From the NCBI GenBank assembly GCA_905201175.1, contig CAJKNC010000094.1:1-6195 (forward strand): 6,195 bases of DNA, given 5' to 3'. This DNA comes from an uncultured Succinatimonas sp. (GTDB lineage: Bacteria > Pseudomonadota > Gammaproteobacteria > Enterobacterales > Succinivibrionaceae). Position numbers and translations under genes: made by a program. A model generated the notes under the pieces. That model was given only the letters and a program-made list of their open reading frames with translations. It did not search any database and was not told the origin of the DNA. Shown piece after piece: positions 1 to 6,143 of the stretch (the first letter of the stretch is position 1; every line of letters begins with the position of its first letter).

Positions 1-134
1 ATTATTCCTTAACAATTTTACAGCTTAACATTAAATATATTAAACAGTTAAAATCATAAAATAAGATTATTTGATCCCAAATATAGAATTTAGGCATATG
101 TACATATCATTTATAAAGTCTTGCCAAAAAAATA
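1..134. other. AT-rich non-coding stretch downstream of birA
   Basis: This is the segment beyond the birA stop codon up to the window edge. I see no convincing reading frame or RNA gene. It holds a perfect 12-base palindrome (ATATGTACATAT, 96-107). It also holds a seven-base A run just after birA (126-132), which reads as a U run in the birA transcript, but no GC-rich hairpin precedes it, so I do not call a terminator. Confidence 0.5.
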
Positions 135-1094
135 TTAGTTAATTGACAAAAATTCCCCAGCTTTAAGATTATATATTTGACCACTTTCAGATTTTAATAA
201 TAGCTCGCCTAAATAATTTATTCCTATAACAGTACCAGAGTAATTATCAACCCCATCAACAAATTTTACTTTTTTATTGAATAGATAATCCCGCGAATTC
301 AGCTGACTAATATAATCTATACCTTGATTATCGATAATATTATTACAAGCAGCATGCAAAGCATTTATAACTAGTACGGCTAATTCATTTCTAGTTATAA
401 ATTTGCCGCTTTGCAAAAGATCTGCGCAAGAACGCTTGTCATTTACAAGGGATATATTTTTTAAATTAATTCCTACCCCTATAATTGCGCTAACAAAATT
501 TTTTTTAGGCAAAGTCTCAATTAAAATTCCGCCTAACTTTCCATTTTTATAATAAAGATCATTAGGCCACTTAACCTTGATATCAGTAAAACCATATTCT
601 TCAAGACTTTTTGCAATCTCAACACCAACTCCAATGGATAGCAATTTTATTGATGCCAAAGAACTAAATTCCCAATATAACGATAAGGTAACCTGTCTGC
701 CTAAAGCTCCCTGCCATTTTCGATCCCTTCGTCCGCGAGCAGCGCTTTGATATTCAGCAATTAAGCAATCACCGCTAGTGAGATTAAACGATCTTCTTAA
801 AAGTTCACTATTAGTAGAATCTATACAATCAACAACCTCTATACGGCCTCGACCTTTGACTTTTCTATAGATAAAATACTGATCTAAAAATTCAATTGAA
901 TCTAATAACAATACCGCCTGCTCTTTACGGACAACTCTAATTCCCAGATCAGAAATTTGCGATAAAAGATTATTTAAACTTGAAGACTCAACACCCAATA
1001 ATGCTTTAAGCTTATCAAAACTTAAAGCTTGACAGGGACTTTTGCTCAATAGCCTTATAAGCTTTAATCCTTGAGAAATCACAAACTTTCCCAA
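135..1094 (-). CDS. birA: Biotin--[acetyl-CoA-carboxylase] ligase BirA, with a degenerate DNA-binding wing
   Basis: A cytoplasmic enzyme that activates biotin with ATP to biotinyl-5'-AMP and transfers it to the lysine of the biotin carboxyl carrier protein of acetyl-CoA carboxylase. The 319 residues match the E. coli protein (321) along the whole length. Residues 1-65 align with the winged helix-turn-helix. The ligase core runs from about 85 to 270 and a small SH3-like C-terminal domain from about 272 to 319. Core motifs are visible: DSTN (92-95), the biotin loop ARGRRDRKW (119-127), KWPNDL with the catalytic lysine at 175, KLGGILIE (186-193) and IGVGINL (205-211). Two oddities stand out: the wing motif GKGY of E. 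coli BirA is EQAV here (58-61), and the loop GRGRRG is ARGRRD. The start is TTG, chosen because a good Shine-Dalgarno precedes it and the N-terminus then lines up with E. coli. It overlaps the end of murB by 16 bases, so translational coupling is likely. Ligase function is confident; repressor function is doubtful. Confidence 0.95.
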   Translation of the reverse strand: MGKFVISQGLKLIRLLSKSPCQALSFDKLKALLGVESSSLNNLLSQISDLGIRVVRKEQAVLLLDSIEFLDQYFIYRKVKGRGRIEVVDCIDSTNSELLRRSFNLTSGDCLIAEYQSAARGRRDRKWQGALGRQVTLSLYWEFSSLASIKLLSIGVGVEIAKSLEEYGFTDIKVKWPNDLYYKNGKLGGILIETLPKKNFVSAIIGVGINLKNISLVNDKRSCADLLQSGKFITRNELAVLVINALHAACNNIIDNQGIDYISQLNSRDYLFNKKVKFVDGVDNYSGTVIGINYLGELLLKSESGQIYNLKAGEFLSIN

Positions 1095-2074
1095 CCGATC
1101 TCTCCCTTTCTACCGAAAATTCTTACTTCAGGCTCTAGCTCTATACCAAATTTTGCAGCCACCTCACTTTGAATATATTTAGCTAAGGATACGATTTCAT
1201 GGGGACGAGCAAACCCATAATTAACTATTACTAGGGCTTGCTTTTTCCAGGTTCCCACATTCCCGTGGGTTAAGCCTCTACATCCAGCATTATCTATTAG
1301 CCAGCCTGCAGCTAGTTTACAAGTATTTTCATCTATATGATAAATAGGCATATTATCGTAAATTTTCTTCAAGTTTTTTGCAAACTCCAAAGAAACAACC
1401 GGATTTTTAAAAAAACTCCCGGCATTGCCTATGATTTTATAGTCAGGAAGCTTCTCAAATCGCAATGCCATTACTCGCTCACGGACTGCTGAGGCATCGG
1501 CTAAATCAACATCATTTAAGCCATGATAGGCTAAAACTGGTTTAAAAATAGAATATAAGTGAAAGACAACTTTTGTAATAAATAACTTCTGTTGCGGATT
1601 CTGCTTAAAATATGAGGTGCGATATCCGAAATTACATTGATCTGCAGTAAAAACTTCTAAACTATGCTTATATAAATCATAGCATTCAACGCTTTCTATT
1701 AAAGAACCTATCTCCACTCCATAAGCTCCAATATTTTGTACTGGAGCAGCCCCCACGGTACCAGGAATAGCAGAAAGATTTTCTAAGCCGCAAATACCTA
1801 ATTTTAAAAGTTCCAAAATTAAATCATCTAGAACCAGTCCCCCTCCTGCTTTTACAATGAAGTCATCCCCATCTTTTGAAATTTCTAGATCACGAATATC
1901 ATTTATAAGAGCTGTTCCATCATAATCGTCTGTAAATAAAACATCGCTCCCTCTGCCAATAATAATGCAATTATCGGGATCTACATATTTAAGATCGTTT
2001 ACACTCTTAACGAGAATACCTTCCCTAGCCTGTACATGCAAGCCAAAGGTATTGTAAGGACACAAGTCAAACAT
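1079..2074 (-). CDS. murB: UDP-N-acetylenolpyruvoylglucosamine reductase (type I MurB)
   Basis: A cytoplasmic FAD enzyme that uses NADPH to reduce UDP-GlcNAc-enolpyruvate to UDP-MurNAc, the second committed step of peptidoglycan precursor synthesis. The FAD-binding domain spans about residues 1-175, with the dinucleotide-binding signature GRGSDVLF (40-47) and the stretch SAIPGTVGAAPVQNIGAYG (101-119). The C-terminal substrate domain follows. Residues equivalent to the E. coli catalytic set are present: R152 in GYRTSYFK, S220 in GNAGSFFKNP (the proton donor) and E316 in LEPEVR. The insert around AYHGLNDVDL (182-191), absent from short type II enzymes, and the length of 331 (E. coli 342) make it type I. 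The start is ATG, one base after the murA stop. Upstream there is only a weak GAAAG, so re-initiation by ribosomes finishing murA is plausible. The stop lies inside birA. Confidence 0.97.
   Translation of the reverse strand: MFDLCPYNTFGLHVQAREGILVKSVNDLKYVDPDNCIIIGRGSDVLFTDDYDGTALINDIRDLEISKDGDDFIVKAGGGLVLDDLILELLKLGICGLENLSAIPGTVGAAPVQNIGAYGVEIGSLIESVECYDLYKHSLEVFTADQCNFGYRTSYFKQNPQQKLFITKVVFHLYSIFKPVLAYHGLNDVDLADASAVRERVMALRFEKLPDYKIIGNAGSFFKNPVVSLEFAKNLKKIYDNMPIYHIDENTCKLAAGWLIDNAGCRGLTHGNVGTWKKQALVIVNYGFARPHEIVSLAKYIQSEVAAKFGIELEPEVRIFGRKGEIGWESL
1101..1108 (-). promoter_or_regulatory. Ribosome binding site that decides the birA TTG start
   Basis: On the minus strand AAGGGAGA lies six bases before TTG at 1094-1092, inside the last codons of murB. 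This purine-rich Shine-Dalgarno supports the unusual TTG start. No in-frame ATG exists near the N-terminus, and the next alternative, GTG at codon 5, would trim the conserved length. Confidence 0.75.
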
Positions 2075-2075
2075 T

Positions 2076-3356
2076 TTAATAAATTCTTTCGATATTTCCG
2101 CCTAAACTGCGGATTTTAGCTTCAATATGTTCGTAACCACGTTCCATATGATAAATACGGTCAACAATAGTTGTTCCTTGAGCAGCAAGTCCTGCAATAA
2201 CCAAACTAGCAGAAGCTCGCAAATCTGATGACATTACCTGAGCTCCTTTTAAGGTTTCAACGCCAGAACAAATAACCACATTGCCGCGAATCTCTAAATG
2301 TGCCCCCATCCTGTTAAGCTCAGCAATATGCATAAAACGATTCTCGAAAATTGTTTCTGTGACTGAACTTACCCCGCAGGCTAAAGCATTTAATACCGTA
2401 AACTGAGCTTGCATATCCGTGGGGAACCCGGGATGAGGCGCTGTCACTATATCAACAGGCATAATTTTACGATTACGCATATCGGCCGTTATAGTTGTTC
2501 CATCTATATCGATAAGCGCATTTGCTTGCTTTAATTTTTGTAAAAGTACATCTAAGCTCTCAGGAAGAGCATGCGTGCACCTGACTAATCCATGAGTAGC
2601 TATACCTGCAATCAAATAACTTCCAGTCTCAATACGGTCTGCAACTACTGTATGTTCGCAGCCATGTAAAGCCTTTACGCCTTCAATAACTATACGAGCG
2701 CTGCCGTCACCTTTAATCTTGGCTCCCATACTACGCAAGCAAACAGCCAAATCAACGACCTCAGGTTCTAAAGCAGCATTATCTATAATAGTTTCTCCTT
2801 CAGCTAAAGTTGCAGCCATCATAAGATTTTCAGTACCAGTAACTGAAACCTTATCCATAACAATATGCCCGCCTTGCAGCCTTTTACCTTGAGGAGCTGA
2901 AGCCTTAATATATCCGTCATCAAGATTTATAGCAGCCCCAAGGTTTTGCATGCCTTTAATATGCAGATCTACGGGACGAGCACCAATAGCACAGCCTCCA
3001 GGTAAAGAAACGAAAGCTTCTCCTAAATAAGCCGTAAGCGGACCTAAAGCCATAATGGAAGCTCTCATAGTCTTAACCAATTCATATGAAGCTACCTTAG
3101 AAACAACAGCTTTAGAAATAATAGCCGTCCCTGTAGCAGGATCATAATGACATTCTTTACCTAATTGTTTTAAAAGCTCAAAACTGGTCTTAACATCAGC
3201 TAAATCAGGTACATTATGTAAAATAACCTCTTCAGGAGTTAAAATTGTTGACAAGAGAATCGGTAAAGCTGCATTTTTTGCCCCAGAAATGCTAACTTCA
3301 CCTTCTAAGGGCTTACCGCCCTCAATTTTAAATTTTGCTGTTTTAAATGGAGCCAC
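2076..3356 (-). CDS. murA: UDP-N-acetylglucosamine 1-carboxyvinyltransferase MurA
   Basis: A cytoplasmic enzyme that transfers enolpyruvate from phosphoenolpyruvate to the 3'-OH of UDP-GlcNAc, the first committed step of peptidoglycan synthesis. At 426 residues (E. coli 419) it is full length and closely similar throughout the EPSP-synthase-like double fold. Visible active-site elements are K27 and N28 in SGAKNAA, R98 in VKTMRAS, the PEP-binding and fosfomycin-target cysteine C122 in LPGGCAIGARPVDLH, D314 in FPTDMQAQF (the E. coli D305 equivalent), R341 in FENRFMH and R380 in SDLRASASLV. Retention of Cys rather than Asp at 122 predicts fosfomycin sensitivity at the target level (inference). 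The start is GTG. The frame is open only a few codons further upstream, with no other usable start, and a Shine-Dalgarno sits five bases before it. The gene leads into murB with one intervening base. Confidence 0.98.
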   Translation of the reverse strand: MAPFKTAKFKIEGGKPLEGEVSISGAKNAALPILLSTILTPEEVILHNVPDLADVKTSFELLKQLGKECHYDPATGTAIISKAVVSKVASYELVKTMRASIMALGPLTAYLGEAFVSLPGGCAIGARPVDLHIKGMQNLGAAINLDDGYIKASAPQGKRLQGGHIVMDKVSVTGTENLMMAATLAEGETIIDNAALEPEVVDLAVCLRSMGAKIKGDGSARIVIEGVKALHGCEHTVVADRIETGSYLIAGIATHGLVRCTHALPESLDVLLQKLKQANALIDIDGTTITADMRNRKIMPVDIVTAPHPGFPTDMQAQFTVLNALACGVSSVTETIFENRFMHIAELNRMGAHLEIRGNVVICSGVETLKGAQVMSSDLRASASLVIAGLAAQGTTIVDRIYHMERGYEHIEAKIRSLGGNIERIY

Positions 3357-3361
3357 TATTT

Positions 3362-3367
3362 CACCTT
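3362..3367 (-). promoter_or_regulatory. Ribosome binding site for the murA GTG start
   Basis: On the minus strand AAGGTG lies five bases upstream of GTG (3356-3354). It confirms the GTG start, which is also the only plausible start in the open frame. Confidence 0.7.
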
Positions 3368-3391
3368 GGATAAATTGATTAAAGCCGTGTT

Positions 3392-3424
3392 ATTTTACTA
3401 GTAAAATTTTACATATTGACACAA
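3392..3424 (-). promoter_or_regulatory. Candidate murA promoter overlapping a perfect 16-base palindrome
   Basis: In the 79-base gap between metA and murA, the minus strand offers a poor -35 (TTGTGT, 3424-3419), an 18-base spacer and a -10-like TAGTAA (3400-3395). The -10 falls inside a perfect palindrome, ATTTTACTAGTAAAAT (3392-3407). The palindrome could be an operator, or simply an AT-rich coincidence. It is too AT-rich, and lacks the loop and U-tract, for an intrinsic terminator of metA. Whether murA has its own promoter or is read through from metA cannot be settled from the sequence. Confidence 0.3.
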
Positions 3425-3435
3425 TTTAATATGAT

Positions 3436-4347
3436 TTATTTATATAGATCATATGGGGTTAATTGATAAACATAATAATTGAGCCAATTTGCAAATAATA
3501 AAGAAGAATGAGATCTCCATTTACAACTAGGATCTTCAGAAGGGTCATCATTAGGGAAATAGTTTACTGGTATATGGGGATTCTTATTAGCTAATAAATC
3601 GCGACGATATTCATCTGCTAAAGTAGTAGCATCATATTCAGGATGACCTGTAACGTATACCTGCCGTCTGTCTGCAGATACTCCTAAATACAAACCGGTA
3701 GCTTCACTAGCTGCTAAGATCTTTAAATCTGTAGACTGCTTAATAACTTTAATCGGAAAATCACAAAAACGTGAAAATGGAGCTAAGAAACTATCGTCAA
3801 ATCCCCTAATTAAAGTATCGTTGCAGTGAGCCCTGTTAACAGAATAAATTCCGGATAATTTATCCTCACGGAACAATATATCTAAGCCATAAAACACTTT
3901 TAACGCTGCAGCTACGCCCCAACATGAAAATAATGTAGAAGTAACATTTACAGCGCTCCAGTTAATGATCATTTCTAAACGATCCCAATAAGTAACATCC
4001 GAAAAATGCTTCTGATCTAGCGGAGCCCCAGTAATGATCATTCCATCAAAGCGTTTATCTTTAATATCATCAAAATCCTTATAAAAGGTATCTAAATGCT
4101 GCTGCGGAGTATTTCGGCATTCATGATCATCTACGCGTAATAAAGTAATATTAACCTGCAAAGGAGAATTTGAAAGCCTACGCATAAACTGAATTTCAGT
4201 GTTAATTTTTTTAGGCATAAGATTCAAAAACAGCAGCTCTAAAGGACGAATATCCTGATGCATGGCACGGTCTTCTGTCATTACAAAGACTTCTTCTGTA
4301 GATAAAACTGTAGCTGCTGGTAAACCGTTAGGAATATTGATAGGCAT
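3436..4347 (-). CDS. metA: Homoserine O-acyltransferase MetA (MetAS family), Asp111 variant
   Basis: A cytoplasmic enzyme that acylates the hydroxyl of L-homoserine with an acyl-CoA, the first dedicated step of methionine synthesis. It has the glutamine-amidotransferase-like fold. Starting at the ATG at 4347 gives 303 residues that number exactly like E. coli MetA (309) at the key sites: K46 and K47 in NLMPKKI, catalytic C142 in SCWGVAAAL, H235 and E237 in TGHPEYDA. Other conserved blocks are FVMT (21-24), RLSNSPLQV (57-65), RGFDDSFLAP (181-190) and NWLNYYVYQLTPYDL (287-301). A longer in-frame start (TTG at 4395) would add 16 hydrophobic residues with no counterpart in E. coli MetA, so I reject it. 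No strong Shine-Dalgarno precedes the ATG. Residue 111 is Asp. E. coli succinyltransferase has Gly there and the Bacillus cereus acetyltransferase has Glu, so the acyl donor is uncertain. Confidence 0.95.
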   Translation of the reverse strand: MPINIPNGLPAATVLSTEEVFVMTEDRAMHQDIRPLELLFLNLMPKKINTEIQFMRRLSNSPLQVNITLLRVDDHECRNTPQQHLDTFYKDFDDIKDKRFDGMIITGAPLDQKHFSDVTYWDRLEMIINWSAVNVTSTLFSCWGVAAALKVFYGLDILFREDKLSGIYSVNRAHCNDTLIRGFDDSFLAPFSRFCDFPIKVIKQSTDLKILAASEATGLYLGVSADRRQVYVTGHPEYDATTLADEYRRDLLANKNPHIPVNYFPNDDPSEDPSCKWRSHSSLLFANWLNYYVYQLTPYDLYK

Positions 4348-4376
4348 AATATATAAAACCAAAATAAAAAAATACC

Positions 4377-4405
4377 AGTATAAGCGCTTACGCAAAACTC
4401 TTAAA
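4377..4405 (-). promoter_or_regulatory. Candidate metA promoter
   Basis: On the minus strand TATACT (4382-4377) is a near-consensus -10, with a weak -35-like TTTAAG (4405-4400) at a 17-base spacer. Transcription from it would start near 4370, giving a leader of about 23 bases before the ATG at 4347 and leaving the TTG at 4395 untranscribed. The spacer holds the palindrome TAAGCGCTTA (4381-4390). I see no MetJ-type AGACGTCT box. Confidence 0.4.
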
Positions 4406-4675
4406 AACTGGATCTAGAATATAGATACTTAAAATTATTTCCCTGTATTATGCCCACAATTGCATATATACCGCAAGCTTCAGAAAATACAGTTAATCCT
4501 ATAAATAAAATAAGAAGAAAAATTCTCGTTTATCTCAGCAAAATCTCTTGTTAAATTGCTTTATCTAAAAGGAACTATTGCTATATCATAAATGGATATA
4601 AGCGTTTAAATTTTTCATCTTTTTCTGAGATAAAAAATAATTAAGTAATTTATTCTTTAATAAAAGATTTTCTAT
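4406..4675. other. Divergent spacer between metA and cinA
   Basis: Together with the metA leader this makes about 330 bases without a gene. It is AT-rich, has stop codons in all frames and holds no RNA gene that I recognise. It contains a spaced inverted repeat (4529-4538 and 4625-4634, listed separately). It must also contain the cinA promoter. Possible elements such as TTGCTT (4556-4561) and TATATC (4582-4587) are badly spaced, so I do not assign one. The cinA ribosome site is weak: an AAAAGA sequence eight bases before the ATG. Confidence 0.5.
4529..4634. repeat. Spaced inverted repeat upstream of cinA
   Basis: TTTATCTCAG (4529-4538) is the exact reverse complement of CTGAGATAAA (4625-4634). 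Pairing continues inward past one mismatch as AAAA against TTTT. The arms enclose 86 bases and the right arm ends 41 bases before the cinA start codon. It could form a long-range stem in the cinA leader or be two binding sites for one regulator; chance is also possible in such AT-rich DNA. Confidence 0.4.
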
Positions 4676-5845
4676 ATGTTAAAAGTAGAACTTATTTCAA
4701 CTGGCGATGAAGTTATTACCGGGATGATTGACGATACTAATGCTTCATGGTTATGTCAGGAATTATTAGCCTTGGGAATACAGGTTCAAAGGCGCTCAAC
4801 TATCGGCGATAATTTAGATGATTTAGTAAATATATTAAAAGAAAGATCCCAGCAATGCGACCTTATATTCTTCAATGGCGGACTTGGTCCAACTACAGAT
4901 GATTGCACTACAGAGGCTGTATGCAAAGCTTTAAATACTCAAAGTATTTTGCTTGAATCTTGGCTGGAACATATAAAAGCATGGCATAAGTCTCATAATC
5001 GCATTATGCCTTCAAGCAATATAAAACAAGCTTATATTCCTAAGGAGGCAAGTTTTATTGATAATCCTTGCGGTACAGCTTGCGGCTATATGATCAAAAT
5101 AAATAAAGCTTTATGTTTTTTTACTCCAGGTGTACCATCTGAATTTAAGGAAATGTATATTAAACAAATAAAGCCTTATCTTCAGTCAAATATTATCAAC
5201 GATTCCTTAACTAAGGTAAAACGCTTATTTACCTTCGGCATTTCTGAATCTCTATTGCAAGATAAAATTTCTAAATTGCAAATCCCCCAGCATATTGTTA
5301 TCGGTTATCGCTCCTACTACCCGACTATTGAGATAAAAGTTATTGCTCATGGAGCTAGTAAAGAAGAATTTGAAAGAGCTGTTTTAGAGATAAAAAATCT
5401 CTGCAAAAATTACATATATAGTGAAAATAGCGATGATATTCAAAAGCAAATTAAAGATCTAATACAAGATGCTTCAATCTGTATATTTGATAATCTAAGT
5501 GAAGGCATAATTGCCTCTCAGCTAAATCAGAAAATTCATAATTTGACTTTTTTCGGTACAGCAAAAGCTTTTAATGAAGAATACAAAAAACTACTAAAGC
5601 TTGATGATTATAACTATGCCTTAATATTAGATAAAAGCAGCTCTGATTCTAAAGCGAAGGTTTTCATTTTGGACAATAATCTTCATAAAAATAGAGCTTT
5701 CTATGTTGAGATAAATGCAACCATAACATCAAGAAAAAAATATGCTTATGCTCTTATCGCTCAAATTCTATTTTTGCAGATATTAAACTATCAGCAAATC
5801 AAAATAAAACCAGATAATGCGGAAGTAATCGAAATAAAAGCTTAA
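4676..5845 (+). CDS. CinA-family protein with a degenerate deamidase domain (YfaY-like)
   Basis: Residues 1-170 form the MoaB/MogA-like molybdopterin-binding domain (COG1058), whose members include ADP-ribose pyrophosphatases. Signatures are ISTGDEVITG (7-16), DTNA (20-23), NGGLGPTTDD (67-76) and FFTPGVPSEFKEM (148-160). Residues 180-250 match the KH-like linker, including FTFGISES (185-192). Residues 255-389 occupy the place of the CinA C-terminal domain (COG1546), which in active enzymes deamidates nicotinamide mononucleotide. The ESxTGG motif of that domain is absent; only NLSEG (273-277) stands in its place, and the rest is poorly conserved. The length (389) is near that of E. coli YfaY (about 400), a CinA homologue reported to lack deamidase activity. 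The ATG start fits the family N-terminus despite a weak ribosome site. The gene stands alone, divergent from metA and convergent with the rRNA operon. NAD-recycling or nucleotide-hydrolysis activity is inference. Confidence 0.88.
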   Translation: MLKVELISTGDEVITGMIDDTNASWLCQELLALGIQVQRRSTIGDNLDDLVNILKERSQQCDLIFFNGGLGPTTDDCTTEAVCKALNTQSILLESWLEHIKAWHKSHNRIMPSSNIKQAYIPKEASFIDNPCGTACGYMIKINKALCFFTPGVPSEFKEMYIKQIKPYLQSNIINDSLTKVKRLFTFGISESLLQDKISKLQIPQHIVIGYRSYYPTIEIKVIAHGASKEEFERAVLEIKNLCKNYIYSENSDDIQKQIKDLIQDASICIFDNLSEGIIASQLNQKIHNLTFFGTAKAFNEEYKKLLKLDDYNYALILDKSSSDSKAKVFILDNNLHKNRAFYVEINATITSRKKYAYALIAQILFLQILNYQQIKIKPDNAEVIEIKA

Positions 5846-5851
5846 AATTAC

Positions 5852-5881
5852 CAAGACTCACATAAAAATATGAGAGTCTTG
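5852..5881. terminator. Hairpin immediately after cinA
   Basis: CAAGACTC (5852-5859) pairs with GAGTCTTG (5874-5881). After an A-A mismatch, CATA pairs with TATG around an AAAA loop. It begins six bases after the cinA stop. An AAGCTT hexamer on each side (5838-5843 and 5884-5889) could extend the stem. No U-tract follows, so it may protect the mRNA 3' end or assist termination rather than act as a classic intrinsic terminator. Confidence 0.45.
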
Positions 5882-5910
5882 ATAAGCTTCGCTTCTTTCA
5901 CAATTTTATA

Positions 5911-5935
5911 GTTTAAGAGCATCACGCTCTTAAAC
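5911..5935. terminator. Second hairpin after cinA, weak terminator
   Basis: A perfect 10-base-pair stem, GTTTAAGAGC (5911-5920) with GCTCTTAAAC (5926-5935), closes a five-base ATCAC loop. On the plus strand it is followed by CTATTTTAG, a poor U-tract; the minus side is poorer still. It is a candidate cinA terminator or processing stem. Confidence 0.45.
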
Positions 5936-6014
5936 CTATTTTAGAGACACAGTTATCAGCAAATAAAAACGAATTACATATATACAAAATATTGTACTGA
6001 TAAATGCTGTAGAC

Positions 6015-6046
6015 AAAAAAAAACCGGTCTTAAACCGGTATTTTTT
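6015..6046. terminator. Bidirectional intrinsic terminator between the rRNA operon and cinA
   Basis: Two ACCGGT hexamers (6023-6028 and 6034-6039) form a GC-rich six-base-pair stem with a five-base loop. In the minus direction eight U residues follow the stem; in the plus direction six U residues follow after one A. It lies 14 bases past the CCA end of tRNA-Asp, so its main job is ending the rRNA/tRNA transcript. It can also stop read-through from cinA. Confidence 0.9.
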
Positions 6047-6053
6047 ATATGAT

Positions 6054-6130
6054 TGGCGGAACGGACGGGGATCGAACCCGCGACCTCCTGCGTGACAGGC
6101 AGGCATTCTAACCAGCTGAACTACCGCTCC
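6054..6130 (-). tRNA. tRNA-Asp (anticodon GUC)
   Basis: The 77-base minus-strand sequence folds as a full cloverleaf. The acceptor arm GGAGCGG pairs with CCGTTCC (one G-U pair), followed by G and an encoded CCA. The anticodon stem CCTGC/GCAGG closes the loop CTGTCAC with anticodon GTC. The T arm is GCGGG-TTCGATC-CCCGT. It differs from E. coli tRNA-Asp at only a few positions. Thirteen bases separate it from the 5S rRNA, so it is the distal tRNA of an rRNA operon, as aspT and aspU are in E. coli. Confidence 0.97.
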
Positions 6131-6143
6131 GCGTCAATTAGGA

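Noticed and set aside
96..107. Perfect 12-base palindrome ATATGTACATAT downstream of birA
   Set aside because: It is short and purely AT-type apart from the centre, sits in non-coding DNA with no adjacent promoter in view, and is expected by chance often enough.
3416..3446. Plus-strand TTGACA followed by TATATA, a possible antisense promoter at the end of metA
   Set aside because: The -35 is perfect but the spacer is 19 bases, and TATA-like strings are frequent in this AT-rich DNA; there is no gene ahead of it on that strand.
4348..4395. In-frame TTG extension of MetA giving a 16-residue hydrophobic N-terminus, resembling a membrane anchor
   Set aside because: It has no counterpart in E. 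coli MetA, lies upstream of the likely transcription start, and the ATG at 4347 gives numbering identical to E. coli at all catalytic residues.
4591..4608. Small ORF starting ATG GAT ATA in the metA-cinA spacer
   Set aside because: It ends after five codons and has no properly spaced ribosome binding site.
5453..5842. Possible frameshift explaining the unusual CinA C-terminus
   Set aside because: The frame stays open to a family-like length and the residue composition is even; I did not see the missing motif in another frame.
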